In this document: piece by piece, positions 8,800-18,095 of the stretch | Position numbering within the stretch: the stretch's first letter is position 1 | Layout: every line of letters begins with the position of its first letter | NCBI GenBank assembly: GCA_964423195.1 | Contig: CAYRDY010000001.1 | Span: 6,234-70,233, forward strand | Reading direction: 5' to 3' | Length of the DNA stretch: 64,000 nt | From: CAKRHR01 sp964423195 | GTDB lineage: Bacteria > Bacillota > Clostridia > Lachnospirales > Lachnospiraceae | Position numbers and translations under genes: made by a program | Notes under the pieces: model-generated | The model's input: only the letters and a program-made list of their open reading frames with translations | What the model was told of the DNA's origin: nothing | Databases searched by the model: none

Positions 8800-10305
8800 A
8801 TGAGAAAAAGACAGAAATCAAAGTTTCTGGTCTTTACCCTGACATTTATACTTCTGATGACAGGAGTATTCACCGTCAGCCCTGCCAACGTGTTTGCTGC
8901 AACAGTAGGTGTTGTAAATGTGTGTGCGCTGAATCTGCGTAGCGGCGCATCTGTTCTCACGCCGACCAAGGGGGTGCTCTTACAGGGGTCGAGTGTAGAA
9001 ATTGCAGAGACATGCGGTGACTGGTATAAAGTCAGCGCGAATGTGAACGGCGGTTTGCAGGAAGGCTACGTTTATGCCAGATATGTTAGAGTAAGTCAGG
9101 AAGAAAATCAACAGACACCTGAGATGTCCGTTGTTTCAGGTAATGGTATTGTCAATGTGAGCGCATTGAATATCCGATCTATGCCCTCAAGCTCCAGCAG
9201 TTTTCTGGGCACTGTCGGCATGGGTACGCCGGTCAGCATTGTCGGCCGGAGTGATGATGAGCAGTGGTATAAGGTGAGGTTGTCTTTGTATGGGCATCCA
9301 TTGGAGGCATATGTATTTGCTCAGTATATCACATTGACAGAGGGTGATGGCGCCCAGACGCAGAATTCGGGTGCCGTAGCGGCGCCGGGTGCGGATGCGG
9401 AGACCTTTGACGCGTTTGTCGGGTCAGTGGATGTCTACGCTGTGAATTTGCGCTCAGGAGCGTCGACATCGACAGCGATCTTGGGAACTTTGAACAGGGA
9501 AACCGAGGTTGAGGTCATCGGTCAGCAGGATGACTGGTATCAGGTGCGCTCAGGCGATTTGACAGGTTATCTGTACGCGTCTTACGTTACCTATGTCAGA
9601 GATCTCGAATTAGATTCGGAAAATACGGATGGCAGCGCGTCCGGCGGGGATGCGTCCACAGGGAAGGATTCTGTTCTGTTCCTCGATACGGTGGGGCACC
9701 TGACAGGCCGTGTGAATAAGGATGGTCTGGTCTTGCGGAGCGGTCCGAGCGATGCTGATTCATTTATAGCCATGCTTGGCATGGACACGCTTGTCGTGAT
9801 CAACGAAACGGCCGATGACTGGTATGCGGTGACGACCACGAGCGACGGCGAGATCGTGGACGGGTATCTAAATGCCAAGTATGTGACAATGATGACTGAG
9901 ATTGAGGAGAAGCTGGAGACATACGAGAAGTTTGATCCGATGGAGGTATCCGAGGAGGACGAGTATCGTCTGGCCTGTGTTGTATATTTTGAGGCGGGCA
10001 ATCAGTGTTATGACGGCAAGTTGGCCGTCGCCAATGTGGTGCTGAACCGCGTGAGGGATCCGCTCTTTCCGGATACGATTCTGGATGTGATCGCGCAGCC
10101 GGGTCAGTTTTCGCCATATTATACGGGATCGTTTGACGGCATGCTTGAAGATAAGACTGTGCCGGAGCCATGTCTGCAGGCGGCTAGGGACGCTTTGTCA
10201 GGAATCAACAATGTGCCGGGATATTATTTCTTTACCAGCGCGCAGCTGCCATCCGATGCGGCCGGTTATCTGGTGATCCAGGATCACATTTTCTATCATT
10301 ATTGA
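8800..10305 (+). CDS. Exported SH3b-repeat cell wall hydrolase (SleB family)
   Basis: 501 residues. A signal peptide (MRKRQKSKFLVFTLTFILLM then an FA cleavage region near 35) is followed by four SH3b repeats, each opening with VNVxALNLRSG-like sequence (about residues 36-100, 120-190, 205-265, 300-365), and a C-terminal SleB-type hydrolase domain (about 385-501) with ACVVYFEAGNQCYDGK, LAVANVVLNRV and PGQFSPYYTG. SH3b repeats usually bind peptidoglycan; SleB-family enzymes are spore-cortex or wall lytic transglycosylases. The ATG at 8800 has AAAGGGTGG 10 bases upstream; an upstream in-frame GTG lacks one. The gene shares its promoter sequence with the next one, suggesting joint control. Whether it acts on spore cortex or vegetative wall cannot be told. 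Confidence 0.9.
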   Translation: MRKRQKSKFLVFTLTFILLMTGVFTVSPANVFAATVGVVNVCALNLRSGASVLTPTKGVLLQGSSVEIAETCGDWYKVSANVNGGLQEGYVYARYVRVSQEENQQTPEMSVVSGNGIVNVSALNIRSMPSSSSSFLGTVGMGTPVSIVGRSDDEQWYKVRLSLYGHPLEAYVFAQYITLTEGDGAQTQNSGAVAAPGADAETFDAFVGSVDVYAVNLRSGASTSTAILGTLNRETEVEVIGQQDDWYQVRSGDLTGYLYASYVTYVRDLELDSENTDGSASGGDASTGKDSVLFLDTVGHLTGRVNKDGLVLRSGPSDADSFIAMLGMDTLVVINETADDWYAVTTTSDGEIVDGYLNAKYVTMMTEIEEKLETYEKFDPMEVSEEDEYRLACVVYFEAGNQCYDGKLAVANVVLNRVRDPLFPDTILDVIAQPGQFSPYYTGSFDGMLEDKTVPEPCLQAARDALSGINNVPGYYFFTSAQLPSDAAGYLVIQDHIFYHY

Positions 10306-10384
10306 TTATCTAAAAGGATAGCCCTCTGTGGCGGGGATGAATGTCTCGTTGGCGGGTGGTTTCCCGCGAAAAATGCTTTCAAAG

Positions 10385-10414
10385 AGAAGTCTGAGAGATC
10401 AGGCTTCTTTTTTT
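10385..10414 (+). terminator. Intrinsic terminator
   Basis: AGAAGTCTGA and TCAGGCTTCT pair around GAGA, followed by a run of T. It separates the SleB-type gene from the next transcription unit. Confidence 0.85.
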
Positions 10415-10437
10415 GTAAAAAAAATGTAAAATATGGC

Positions 10438-10466
10438 TTGCATATATGAACAAAGTATGACATAAT
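10438..10466 (+). promoter_or_regulatory. Promoter of glucosaminidase gene
   Basis: TTGCAT, a 17-base spacer, CATAAT. It shares the exact 14-mer AAGTATGACATAAT with the promoter at 8717. Confidence 0.65.
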
Positions 10467-10511
10467 AAAGGAAAGATTTAACAATTATGTAACAGTCAGG
10501 AGGGGTGTGCT

Positions 10512-12779
10512 ATGATCAAAAGATTGAAGCAATATGCCGCCGGCGTGTTGGCTGTGCTGATGACGGCATGTTGCGTGATGAATTTAAATATGGAAGATTC
10601 GTATGCGGCCCGGACGGGCAGAGTCAATGTCAGCGCCCTGAATATCCGCAGCAGCGCATCCACATCTTCGGGAATCAAAGGCGTGTTGTACGGCGGGGCG
10701 AAAATTGATATCAAAAATCAGACCGGAAACTGGTATGAGATGACTGCCGTCTTGGATGGAAAGCAAATCAGCGGTTATGTATATTCAAGTTATATCGACA
10801 CAGACGGCGCTGTCCAGGGGTCATCGGGAGGCCAGAACACTTCCGGTGGCGGTTTTGGCGTGGTCAATGTGGGTGCGCTCAATGTGCGCTCCGGCGCGAG
10901 CACCTCAACCTCTGTTGTGAATTGCTTAAGCGGCGGGACTCAGATCACAATTCTGGAAACTCTGGACGGATGGTACAAGATGTCGGCCGTTGTGAACGGC
11001 GCGGCGGTCACGGGTTATGTGTACGCGGCTTATGTGACCCGAACGGGCGGCACGTCCGGCGGCAGCCAGAATTCATCCGGATCCGTGCAGGGTGGCGCCA
11101 CAGGCACTGGCGTGGTCAATGTCAGCGCCCTGAATGTTCGCTCAGGCGCGGGTACCGATTATGCCAGAGTTGGATGCATTTACAGAGATACAAAAGTGAA
11201 TATCCGCGGAACGTCAGGCGAGTGGTACAAGATCACCGCGGGAAATGTCAGCGGATATGCCTTCGCGGAATATATCACCAAAACGGGCGGTCAGGCGTCA
11301 GAGAATAACGGCGACGGCAGCTCATCAGGTGGCGGCACAGCGTCTGGGTCCGGCGGCAACGCATCCGGCGGCGCAGCGTCAGGGTCCGGCGGCAATTCAT
11401 CCGGCAACGCAGCGTCAGGGTCAGGCGGCAACGCATCTGGCGGCGCAGCGTCAGGATCCGGCGGCAACGCATCTTCCGGTGGCCAGACTTCCCCAGGGCA
11501 GAGCGGCAGTTCTTCAAACGGTAATTTTGAGCAGCAGCTGGCGGCCTTCCCGGAGAGTTACAGACAGTCACTGCGGGCATTGCATGAAAAATACCCGAAA
11601 TGGATCTTTAAGGCCATCGATACGGGGCTTGACTGGAATACAGTTGTCAAGGAGGAGAGTGTATTCCGAAGGAACACAGTCGATATCAGTTCATTCGGCG
11701 GCACGACGAATTTCGGTCAGCTCTCCACGGATTCCGGCGCCTATGACTGGGGGACGGATACCTATACCATCTGTGACGGCAGGACATGGTACTCCGCCTC
11801 CAGTGATCTGATCAGTTATTATCTGGATCCGAGGAATTTCCTGGATGAGAGATCGATTTTCTCATTCGAATCGCTCGCCTTTGACTCGGTGCAAAAAAAG
11901 AGTGTCGTGGAGAGTATTCTGAGCACGACTTATATGAAGAATCCCTACACGGAGACGGATCCTTCGACGGGACAGACCTACACAAGGAGCTACGCGGATA
12001 CTTTTATGGAGGCCGGTGAGAAAGCCGGCGCTAGCCCGTATTTTCTGGCGGCACGCGCCAGGACCGAGGGCGGACCGAATGGCAGCGGCTCCACCTCTGG
12101 GACTTACGGAAATTATAAGGGCTATTATAATTTTTTCAATATCGGCGCAAGTGACGGCAGGGACGCTGTGGCCAACGGGCTGCAATTCGCGAGCAAGACA
12201 GATCCGAATTATCTGCTGCCATGGAATACGCGCTACAAATCCATTGTCGGCGGCGCGAAATATATTGCCCAGTCCTACATCAATGTCGGGCAGAATACAG
12301 CCTACTTCCAGAAGTTTAATGTCCACGGCAACAGCAATCTGTACTGGCATCAGTATATGACAGCGGTTCACGGGGCATTCACGCAGGCCGCGGTTGTGTA
12401 CCAATCCTACAAGACATACGGTGTCCTTGACGACGCGATCATATTTTATATTCCTTTTTATAAAAATATGCCGGCATCGCCTCTCGCAAAGCCAAATGCG
12501 GGCAACCCGAACCCATATTTGAGGAGCCTGACGCTCAGCGACGGCGGCGTCACGCTGACACCTTCGTTTAATTACGATACATATAAGTATTCGGTGGTCG
12601 TGCCGCACAGCGTTGACAGCGTGCGCGTGTCGGCGTCGCCTGTCAGCAAATACGCGAAGGGTGTCACCGGCACGGGGACTTACAATCTGGCAGCGGGACG
12701 GATCAATGTGATCAGTGTGACCTGTACAGCCGGAAACGGGACGACACAGACATACACGATCAACATTTATCGGCAGTAA
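10512..12779 (+). CDS. Exported SH3b N-acetylglucosaminidase with cadherin-like tail
   Basis: 755 residues: a signal peptide (AGVLAVLMTACCVMNLN), three SH3b repeats (about 35-100, 118-180, 195-258, each with VNVSALNxRS-like starts), a Ser/Gly/Ala/Asn linker built of 12-residue repeats (about 277-324), a glucosaminidase-type domain (about 345-650; FPESYRQSLRALHEKYP, ARARTEGGPNG, YYNFFNIGA, GGAKYIAQSYI), and a C-terminal beta-sandwich of the cadherin-like type (LRSLTLSDGGVTLTPSF to TQTYTINIYRQ). Such enzymes cleave GlcNAc-MurNAc bonds in peptidoglycan. AGGAGGGG lies about 6 bases before the ATG. It probably remodels the wall together with the SleB-like protein upstream. Confidence 0.9.
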   Translation: MIKRLKQYAAGVLAVLMTACCVMNLNMEDSYAARTGRVNVSALNIRSSASTSSGIKGVLYGGAKIDIKNQTGNWYEMTAVLDGKQISGYVYSSYIDTDGAVQGSSGGQNTSGGGFGVVNVGALNVRSGASTSTSVVNCLSGGTQITILETLDGWYKMSAVVNGAAVTGYVYAAYVTRTGGTSGGSQNSSGSVQGGATGTGVVNVSALNVRSGAGTDYARVGCIYRDTKVNIRGTSGEWYKITAGNVSGYAFAEYITKTGGQASENNGDGSSSGGGTASGSGGNASGGAASGSGGNSSGNAASGSGGNASGGAASGSGGNASSGGQTSPGQSGSSSNGNFEQQLAAFPESYRQSLRALHEKYPKWIFKAIDTGLDWNTVVKEESVFRRNTVDISSFGGTTNFGQLSTDSGAYDWGTDTYTICDGRTWYSASSDLISYYLDPRNFLDERSIFSFESLAFDSVQKKSVVESILSTTYMKNPYTETDPSTGQTYTRSYADTFMEAGEKAGASPYFLAARARTEGGPNGSGSTSGTYGNYKGYYNFFNIGASDGRDAVANGLQFASKTDPNYLLPWNTRYKSIVGGAKYIAQSYINVGQNTAYFQKFNVHGNSNLYWHQYMTAVHGAFTQAAVVYQSYKTYGVLDDAIIFYIPFYKNMPASPLAKPNAGNPNPYLRSLTLSDGGVTLTPSFNYDTYKYSVVVPHSVDSVRVSASPVSKYAKGVTGTGTYNLAAGRINVISVTCTAGNGTTQTYTINIYRQ
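11340..11483 (+). repeat. Four 36-bp tandem repeats coding a low-complexity linker
   Basis: Four in-frame 36-bp units starting at 11340, 11376, 11412 and 11448 encode variants of ASGSGGNASGGA. They link the SH3b repeats to the catalytic domain. The near identity between units suggests that copy number can change by slippage. Confidence 0.9.
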
Positions 12780-12810
12780 AATCCATGCCGGATGAAGGAG
12801 GCAGATCTTC

Positions 12811-13731
12811 ATGAAGAAAAAAATCATTGCACTTTTTGTCGCCATAGGAATCATCGGCGCGGGCGCGGCGGGCATGAATTTATTGACCTCGGCCAGCGCA
12901 GCTGATATCAGTCTTGAGGCATCGGCGGGCACTGTCAATAAGGGGGGAATCCTTGACGTTCGGATGGTCGTCTCCAGCGATGTCAGCATCGGCAAGTTTG
13001 ACAGCATTATCCGCTACGACGATACCATCCTGGAGTATCAGAGTGATCACGCGGAGGAGACCGCCGGTGCCACCGGAACGATCCATATCGTCGAGACTTT
13101 TGAAAACGGCGCGTCCTACGCGGAGTATCATCTGAAATTCAAGGCTCTGGAAGTGGGCTCGTGCACATTTTCCATGGACGAGACTGTCATTGAGGAATTT
13201 GGCTCCGCCAATGTCTTGGAGGTTTCCTCTGCGCCGCTGACGGTTTCCGTGGAGACAAATGATACGCTGTCCTCTGAGACGAGATTGTCCGATCTCGTGA
13301 TCGCTCCCGCCGAGCTCGATGAGACTTTCTCACCGGATATCTATACCTATCACGCCACCGTCTCCGCGGAGCAGCTGATTCTGAGCGCGCTGCCGATGGA
13401 CGCGCGCGCGGTCGTGACCGTGGCTATGCCGGAGACGCTCGCCCTTGGCAGCAATTTGGTGAAGATCACCGTGACAGCGCCGTCCGGCGACGTGTCCGAA
13501 TATGTGATTGAGGTGATCAGGACAGATGGCGGCCAGGAGGTAATGCCGATAGCGGTGGAGCCGGAGCTTATCGCGCCGGGATTGACGGGGACACAGGACA
13601 TCGCGCCGCAGTCAGCGGGGATAGAGGACATAGTGCCTGATTCGTCGGATCCGGAAGAATCAGAGGATGCCGATTTTGAGCCGGCGCAGACCGAAGAAAA
13701 TATCAACGAGATAGATATCAACATATTTTGA
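12811..13731 (+). CDS. Exported cohesin-like / cadherin-like domain protein
   Basis: 306 residues with a signal peptide (KKKIIALFVAIGIIGAGAAG, SASAAD cleavage region). Residues about 31-150 resemble a cohesin fold: LEASAGTVNKGGILDVRMVV, FDSIIRYDDTILEY and YHLKFKALEVGSCTFSM follow the pattern of cohesin strands. Residues about 155-240 resemble a cadherin-like beta-sandwich (LSDLVIAPAELDETFSPDIY). An acidic Pro/Glu/Asp tail ends the protein with no anchor motif or membrane helix. GAAGGAGG is well placed before the ATG. It lies 31 bases after the glucosaminidase and probably shares its transcript. No dockerin is visible in the window, so a scaffold role is speculation. Confidence 0.75.
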   Translation: MKKKIIALFVAIGIIGAGAAGMNLLTSASAADISLEASAGTVNKGGILDVRMVVSSDVSIGKFDSIIRYDDTILEYQSDHAEETAGATGTIHIVETFENGASYAEYHLKFKALEVGSCTFSMDETVIEEFGSANVLEVSSAPLTVSVETNDTLSSETRLSDLVIAPAELDETFSPDIYTYHATVSAEQLILSALPMDARAVVTVAMPETLALGSNLVKITVTAPSGDVSEYVIEVIRTDGGQEVMPIAVEPELIAPGLTGTQDIAPQSAGIEDIVPDSSDPEESEDADFEPAQTEENINEIDINIF

Positions 13732-13757
13732 CAGCGAAAAGTGCCGCACAGGTTTTG

Positions 13758-13789
13758 TAAAGGGTATTGTGAGAACGCAATACCCTTTA
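13758..13789 (+). terminator. Perfect 12-bp inverted repeat, likely terminator
   Basis: TAAAGGGTATTG and CAATACCCTTTA pair perfectly around an 8-base loop. There is no clear T run after it, so factor-dependent termination or RNA protection is equally possible. Confidence 0.55.
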
Positions 13790-13820
13790 CATGTTTATGC
13801 GCAAACAAATCGAATCTGTT

Positions 13821-13849
13821 TTGACAAAATCACTAAAATAGTGTATCAT
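13821..13849 (+). promoter_or_regulatory. Sigma-A promoter of uppP
   Basis: TTGACA, a 17-base spacer, TATCAT; the transcript would start about 80 bases before the uppP ATG. Confidence 0.75.
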
Positions 13850-13937
13850 AGGAAAACAGAGGGAACACTTCCCGAAAGACCGTGGAAGGGGAATATTGAA
13901 TAAGGAGGAAACCTGCCGGCCGGCAGTGATTATTCGT

Positions 13938-14819
13938 ATGAATTTTATCTATGCAATTTTTATGGGGATCATCCAGGGCGCCACTGAGTTTCTGCCGGTG
14001 AGCAGCTCCGGACATCTGGCGATTTTTCAACATATTTTTGGCCTGAATACAGGCACGGGCGTTTTATTTGAGACGATGCTGCATCTGGGCACGCTGGCGG
14101 CCGTCTGCATTGTCTTCTGGAAAGACGTCAAAAATCTGGTCATCCATGGCATCGGGTTGATCGTTGATGCCGTCGCGAACTGCGGGATCTGGGTCACCAA
14201 TAAATTGCGCCATGAAAACCGGCCTTTCCGCCGTCTGATCAATCACGCCTACAGAAAATTTGCCGCGCTGATCATCGTGACGAGCATTCCGACAGCGGTG
14301 ATCGGACTTTTGCTGAGCAGTCTTACCGAGTCCGCGAGCAGCGTGCTGCTGATCCCTGCCATCGGCCTTCTGGTGACGGCCATCGAGCTGTTGCTCGTGG
14401 ATGGCAGAAGAGGCGGTACCAAGAAGGCGAAGGCCACCACTTACGGAGATGCGGCCGTGATCGGGGTTGTCCAGGGGATCGCCACGATTCCGGGCATCTC
14501 CAGATCCGGTTCGACGATCGCCGCGTCGCTGTTTCTCGGAATGGATAAATATTTCGCCGTCAGATATTCTTTCCTGGCGTCGATCCCGGCGGTTTTAGGG
14601 GCCAATCTCTTGGAACTGCGCTACATCGGCGGTGATCTGGTGACTGGACCGCTGATCGCGAGCTATATTGTCGGGATGATCGTCGCGGCGGGTGTCGGCT
14701 ATTTCTGCGTCAAGGTGATGATCAATGTCGTGCGGCGCAGCAAGTACCGTCATTTTGCCTATTACTGCGCGATTGTCGGCGTCATCTCCCTGATCGCGTA
14801 CTTCTTTTTTGACAAGTAA
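13938..14819 (+). CDS. uppP: Undecaprenyl-diphosphatase (UppP/BacA)
   Basis: A multi-spanning membrane enzyme that recycles undecaprenyl pyrophosphate, the lipid carrier of peptidoglycan and polymer synthesis. The family motifs are GIIQGATEFLPVSSSGHL near the N-terminus and GISRSGSTIAASLF near residue 195. The length from the ATG is 293 residues, slightly longer than typical because of a loop near residues 70-95. The start is ambiguous: the frame is open from a TTG at 13896 with GGAAGGGG just before it, while the strong AAGGAGG at 13902 lies 29 bases from the ATG chosen here. A CTGCC-GGCC-GGCAG hairpin between the two could shorten that distance. The ATG fits homologues best. Confidence 0.92.
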   Translation: MNFIYAIFMGIIQGATEFLPVSSSGHLAIFQHIFGLNTGTGVLFETMLHLGTLAAVCIVFWKDVKNLVIHGIGLIVDAVANCGIWVTNKLRHENRPFRRLINHAYRKFAALIIVTSIPTAVIGLLLSSLTESASSVLLIPAIGLLVTAIELLLVDGRRGGTKKAKATTYGDAAVIGVVQGIATIPGISRSGSTIAASLFLGMDKYFAVRYSFLASIPAVLGANLLELRYIGGDLVTGPLIASYIVGMIVAAGVGYFCVKVMINVVRRSKYRHFAYYCAIVGVISLIAYFFFDK

Positions 14820-14863
14820 ACGGTGACTGCGGTTTCTCTGCATACGAAGGTTTTATACATATG

Positions 14864-14909
14864 ATTGCGAAATATTTGCTTATCCGCGCGGATAAAAATG
14901 TTTCGCAAT
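14864..14909. repeat. Nested inverted repeat upstream of ftsK
   Basis: ATTGCGAAA and TTTCGCAAT flank a perfect 16-bp palindrome, TTATCCGCGCGGATAA. The position, 65 bases before the ftsK start, would suit an operator or an mRNA hairpin. The T run after it is poor, so I do not call it a terminator. Confidence 0.6.
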
Positions 14910-14973
14910 TCTTTATGCTGCCGGGCAGGGGAGCGGCCGTTCATATGTGTCATCTCACGAAGGAGGATTTATC

Positions 14974-17900
14974 ATGGCTTCCGGTCAGACAACGAAAAAG
15001 ACATCAAACGGCGGAAATGCCGCAAACCGCACAGCCTCATCGGGCGGCGGCCGTGGATCCGGCGCCGGAAACGGCAGCAGGTCATCAAAGGCGTCATCAT
15101 CATCGAAATCGTCTTCGGGATCCTCATCCAGTAGGACATCCGGAAATTCGCGCGGCTCAAATGGAGGGCGCGGGGGATCCTCAAACCGTACACGTTCGGG
15201 CGCCTACAACAAGGAGGAGATCATCCGCAGGAGCGGCATGTATGATGAGGTCAAGATGCTCATCTCACTTGCCGTGTCTGTCATCTTGCTGATCAGTGTT
15301 TTGAATTTCGGCGGCAGGATCGGCGGATATATCAGCCGTTTTTTGTTCGGCGTCTTCGGGTGGCTCGCGTATGTTGTGCCGTTTATCATCTTTTTTGGCA
15401 CGGCGTTTCTGGTCTCAAATAAGAACAATCGCGTCATCTGGAAAAAGGCAGGGGCTTTTATTTGCTTTTTTGTTTTTTTGCTGGCACTGCTTCAGATGAT
15501 CGTGTCGCCGTTTGACGCGACCACAAAGATCACGGACTATTATATCAATTGTTCCGTCTATAAAAACGGCGGCGGTATCATCGGCGGCGCGGTCTGCTAT
15601 TTTCTGACGCCTCTGTTTGGCAAGATCGGCTGCTATGTCATCATTTTTATCGGCATATTAGTGGGCATTGTCCTGATCGCCGAGAGAGCTGTATTTACGG
15701 CGATTTTCAGCCATATTCGGTCGTGGTTTTCGGAAATGCGTGAGACGAACAGGGAAAAACGCCGTATCCGGGCTGAGATCCAGGAGGAGGCACTGGCGGA
15801 CGCACAGGCCGAGCGCGCGGAAAGAAAAGCCGGACACGGCCATGCCGACAAGTATGAGGAAGTTCAGGCGGTGCAATCCGCAAAACATCAGGGGATGCAG
15901 CCGGATGATCAGATCAAGACACCAGATTTTGATATAGAGCATTTTAAACTGGAGGACGTATTTATCGAGGAGCCGAAGGCGGAGACTCAGACGAAAGATG
16001 AGGAGGCGCACGCGACTGTCACGGTGACGCGGATGGTGCCGGTTCAGTCAGCCGCGGAGGATATCACTTACGGTCCTGTGACTGTCCCGTCGGGTATCGG
16101 TGAGAAGACCATGCCGTTGCCGGACAGCGATCAGATCAATGCTGCCATAGCGGCTATGGAAGCGAATGCCGGGCGTCAAGTGGCGGCCTTTGCGGAGGAT
16201 GCGTCATCCGCCTGTGTCCCTGTGACTGGCGAGGGAGCTTCAGATGGCGCTGTGACTGGCGCGGAAACGGCAGATGGCGCCGGATATGATGCAGGATCAA
16301 CAGATGGGGCTGTGGTTGGTGTGGAATCGGCAGATTGGGCCGGATCCGGCGCGGGGGCTGCAGATGGCGCCGCGATCGACGCAGGATTGACAGATGGCGC
16401 TGTGACTGGCGCGGAAACGGCGGAGATAGCGCGCACTTATGTATCCGGCACAGAGAGCCAGGCGACAGGGGTGCCGATGGCAGATACAGGGATGTCCGCC
16501 GGCGGCGCGGCTGCGCCGGCAGGTGCGGCGGCACAAGGGAGCGCACAGGCCAGGCCTCAGAAACTGACGGCCAGAGATACGGAGGCCGTGACAGCCGATG
16601 AGATCAGGGAACCTGTCAGAGAATATGTCTTTCCTCCGGTGACGCTGCTTGAAAAGGGCAAGGGCGTTCAATCGACCGTTTCTGATCAGGATCTGATGGA
16701 GACGGCCATGAAGCTGCAGAAAACGCTGGAGAGTTTCGGCGTGGGCGTGCAGGTGACCAATGTCAGCTGCGGGCCGACGGTGACCCGCTATGAGCTGACG
16801 CCTGATCAGGGCGTGAAGGTCAGCCGCATTGTGGCGCTCGCGAATGATATCAAGCTGAATCTCGCCGCCGCGGAGATACGCATCGAGGCGCCGATCCCCG
16901 GAAAATCCGCTGTCGGCATCGAGGTGCCGAACAGTGAAAACACGATCGTCTATTTCCGTGATCTCGTTGAGAGCGCGGAATTCAGGCGTAGTAAATCGAA
17001 TGTGACCTTTGCCGTCGGGCGTGACATCGGCGGGCAGGTGGTCGTCGCGGACATTGCCAAGATGCCGCATCTTCTGATCGCCGGAGCCACCGGCTCCGGA
17101 AAGTCCGTATGCATCAATACGCTGATCATGAGCATTATCTATAAGTCAAAGCCCGAAGATGTGCGTCTGATCATGATTGATCCGAAGGTGGTCGAACTCT
17201 CCGTCTACAACGGCATACCGCACCTTTTGATTCCGGTTGTGACTGATCCGAAGAAAGCCGCTGGGGCTCTGAACTGGGCTGTCATGGAGATGACCGATCG
17301 CTACAGCAAATTCGCGGAGCTGGGCGTGCGGGAGATTCACGGTTACAATGAGAAAATCGCCGCCAGCGAATATGAGAGCGAGACCTATAAAAAATTGCCC
17401 CAGATCGTCATTATCGTGGACGAGTTGGCGGATCTGATGATGGTGGCTTCCTCGGAGGTCGAGGACGCAATCTGCCGTCTGGCACAGCTGGCGCGTGCGG
17501 CGGGCATTCACCTGGTCATCGCCACGCAGCGGCCGTCCGTCAATGTCATCACGGGCGTGATCAAGGCCAATGTGCCGTCCCGCATCGCGTTTGCGGTATC
17601 GTCCGGCGTGGATTCGCGCACGATCATTGATATGGTTGGCGCGGAGAAATTGCTCGGCAAGGGGGATATGCTGTTCTATCCGTCGGGCATGCAGAAACCG
17701 CAGCGCGTGCAGGGGGCATTTGTGTCGGATAGGGAAGTCAATGATGTCGTCGAATTCTTGAGAGAACAAAATCAGACCGCTGAATACAGCGACGAGGTCG
17801 CCGGAAAGATCACATCCGCCAAGAGTATGGATGCTTTGAGCCATTCCGATGCGCTTGACGTCTATTTCGCCGACGCCGGCCGCTTTATCATTGAGAAGGA

Positions 17901-18075
17901 TAAGGCGTCGATCGGCATGCTGCAGCGCGTGTATAAGATCGGCTTTAACAGGGCGGCCCGCATCATGGACCAGCTGTGCGAAGCCGGCGTGGTAGGTCCG
18001 GAGGAGGGGACGAAGCCGAGGAAAGTTCTGATGTCCCCTGAACAGTTTGAAACCTATGTTGAGGAACATGTTTAG
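14974..18075 (+). CDS. ftsK: DNA translocase FtsK/SpoIIIE
   Basis: A 1033-residue septal DNA pump. A Ser/Gly-rich basic N-terminus (about 1-80) is followed by four membrane helices (roughly 88-110, 120-142, 155-175, 205-240), a long acidic then Ala/Gly/Thr-rich linker (about 250-540) containing repeated [14 protein letters not shown] units, and the motor: the alpha domain, Walker [11 protein letters not shown] near 703, Walker [13 protein letters not shown] near 812, and the C-terminal winged-helix gamma domain ([18 protein letters not shown]) near 985-1030 that reads orienting sequences. The ATG at 14974 follows AAGGAGGA; an in-frame GTG at 14947 lacks a site. It could serve division, sporulation or both. 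The linker is longer and more repetitive than is usual for SpoIIIE. Confidence 0.95.
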   Translation: MASGQTTKKTSNGGNAANRTASSGGGRGSGAGNGSRSSKASSSSKSSSGSSSSRTSGNSRGSNGGRGGSSNRTRSGAYNKEEIIRRSGMYDEVKMLISLAVSVILLISVLNFGGRIGGYISRFLFGVFGWLAYVVPFIIFFGTAFLVSNKNNRVIWKKAGAFICFFVFLLALLQMIVSPFDATTKITDYYINCSVYKNGGGIIGGAVCYFLTPLFGKIGCYVIIFIGILVGIVLIAERAVFTAIFSHIRSWFSEMRETNREKRRIRAEIQEEALADAQAERAERKAGHGHADKYEEVQAVQSAKHQGMQPDDQIKTPDFDIEHFKLEDVFIEEPKAETQTKDEEAHATVTVTRMVPVQSAAEDITYGPVTVPSGIGEKTMPLPDSDQINAAIAAMEANAGRQVAAFAEDASSACVPVTGEGASDGAVTGAETADGAGYDAGSTDGAVVGVESADWAGSGAGAADGAAIDAGLTDGAVTGAETAEIARTYVSGTESQATGVPMADTGMSAGGAAAPAGAAAQGSAQARPQKLTARDTEAVTADEIREPVREYVFPPVTLLEKGKGVQSTVSDQDLMETAMKLQKTLESFGVGVQVTNVSCGPTVTRYELTPDQGVKVSRIVALANDIKLNLAAAEIRIEAPIPGKSAVGIEVPNSENTIVYFRDLVESAEFRRSKSNVTFAVGRDIGGQVVVADIAKMPHLLIAGATGSGKSVCINTLIMSIIYKSKPEDVRLIMIDPKVVELSVYNGIPHLLIPVVTDPKKAAGALNWAVMEMTDRYSKFAELGVREIHGYNEKIAASEYESETYKKLPQIVIIVDELADLMMVASSEVEDAICRLAQLARAAGIHLVIATQRPSVNVITGVIKANVPSRIAFAVSSGVDSRTIIDMVGAEKLLGKGDMLFYPSGMQKPQRVQGAFVSDREVNDVVEFLREQNQTAEYSDEVAGKITSAKSMDALSHSDALDVYFADAGRFIIEKDKASIGMLQRVYKIGFNRAARIMDQLCEAGVVGPEEGTKPRKVLMSPEQFETYVEEHV

Positions 18076-18095
18076 ACGAGAAGGAGGAGATTCTG

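Noticed and set aside
10306..10384. Riboswitch or small RNA between the two SH3b genes
   Set aside because: GC-rich words are present, but no consensus or convincing fold apart from the terminator that follows.
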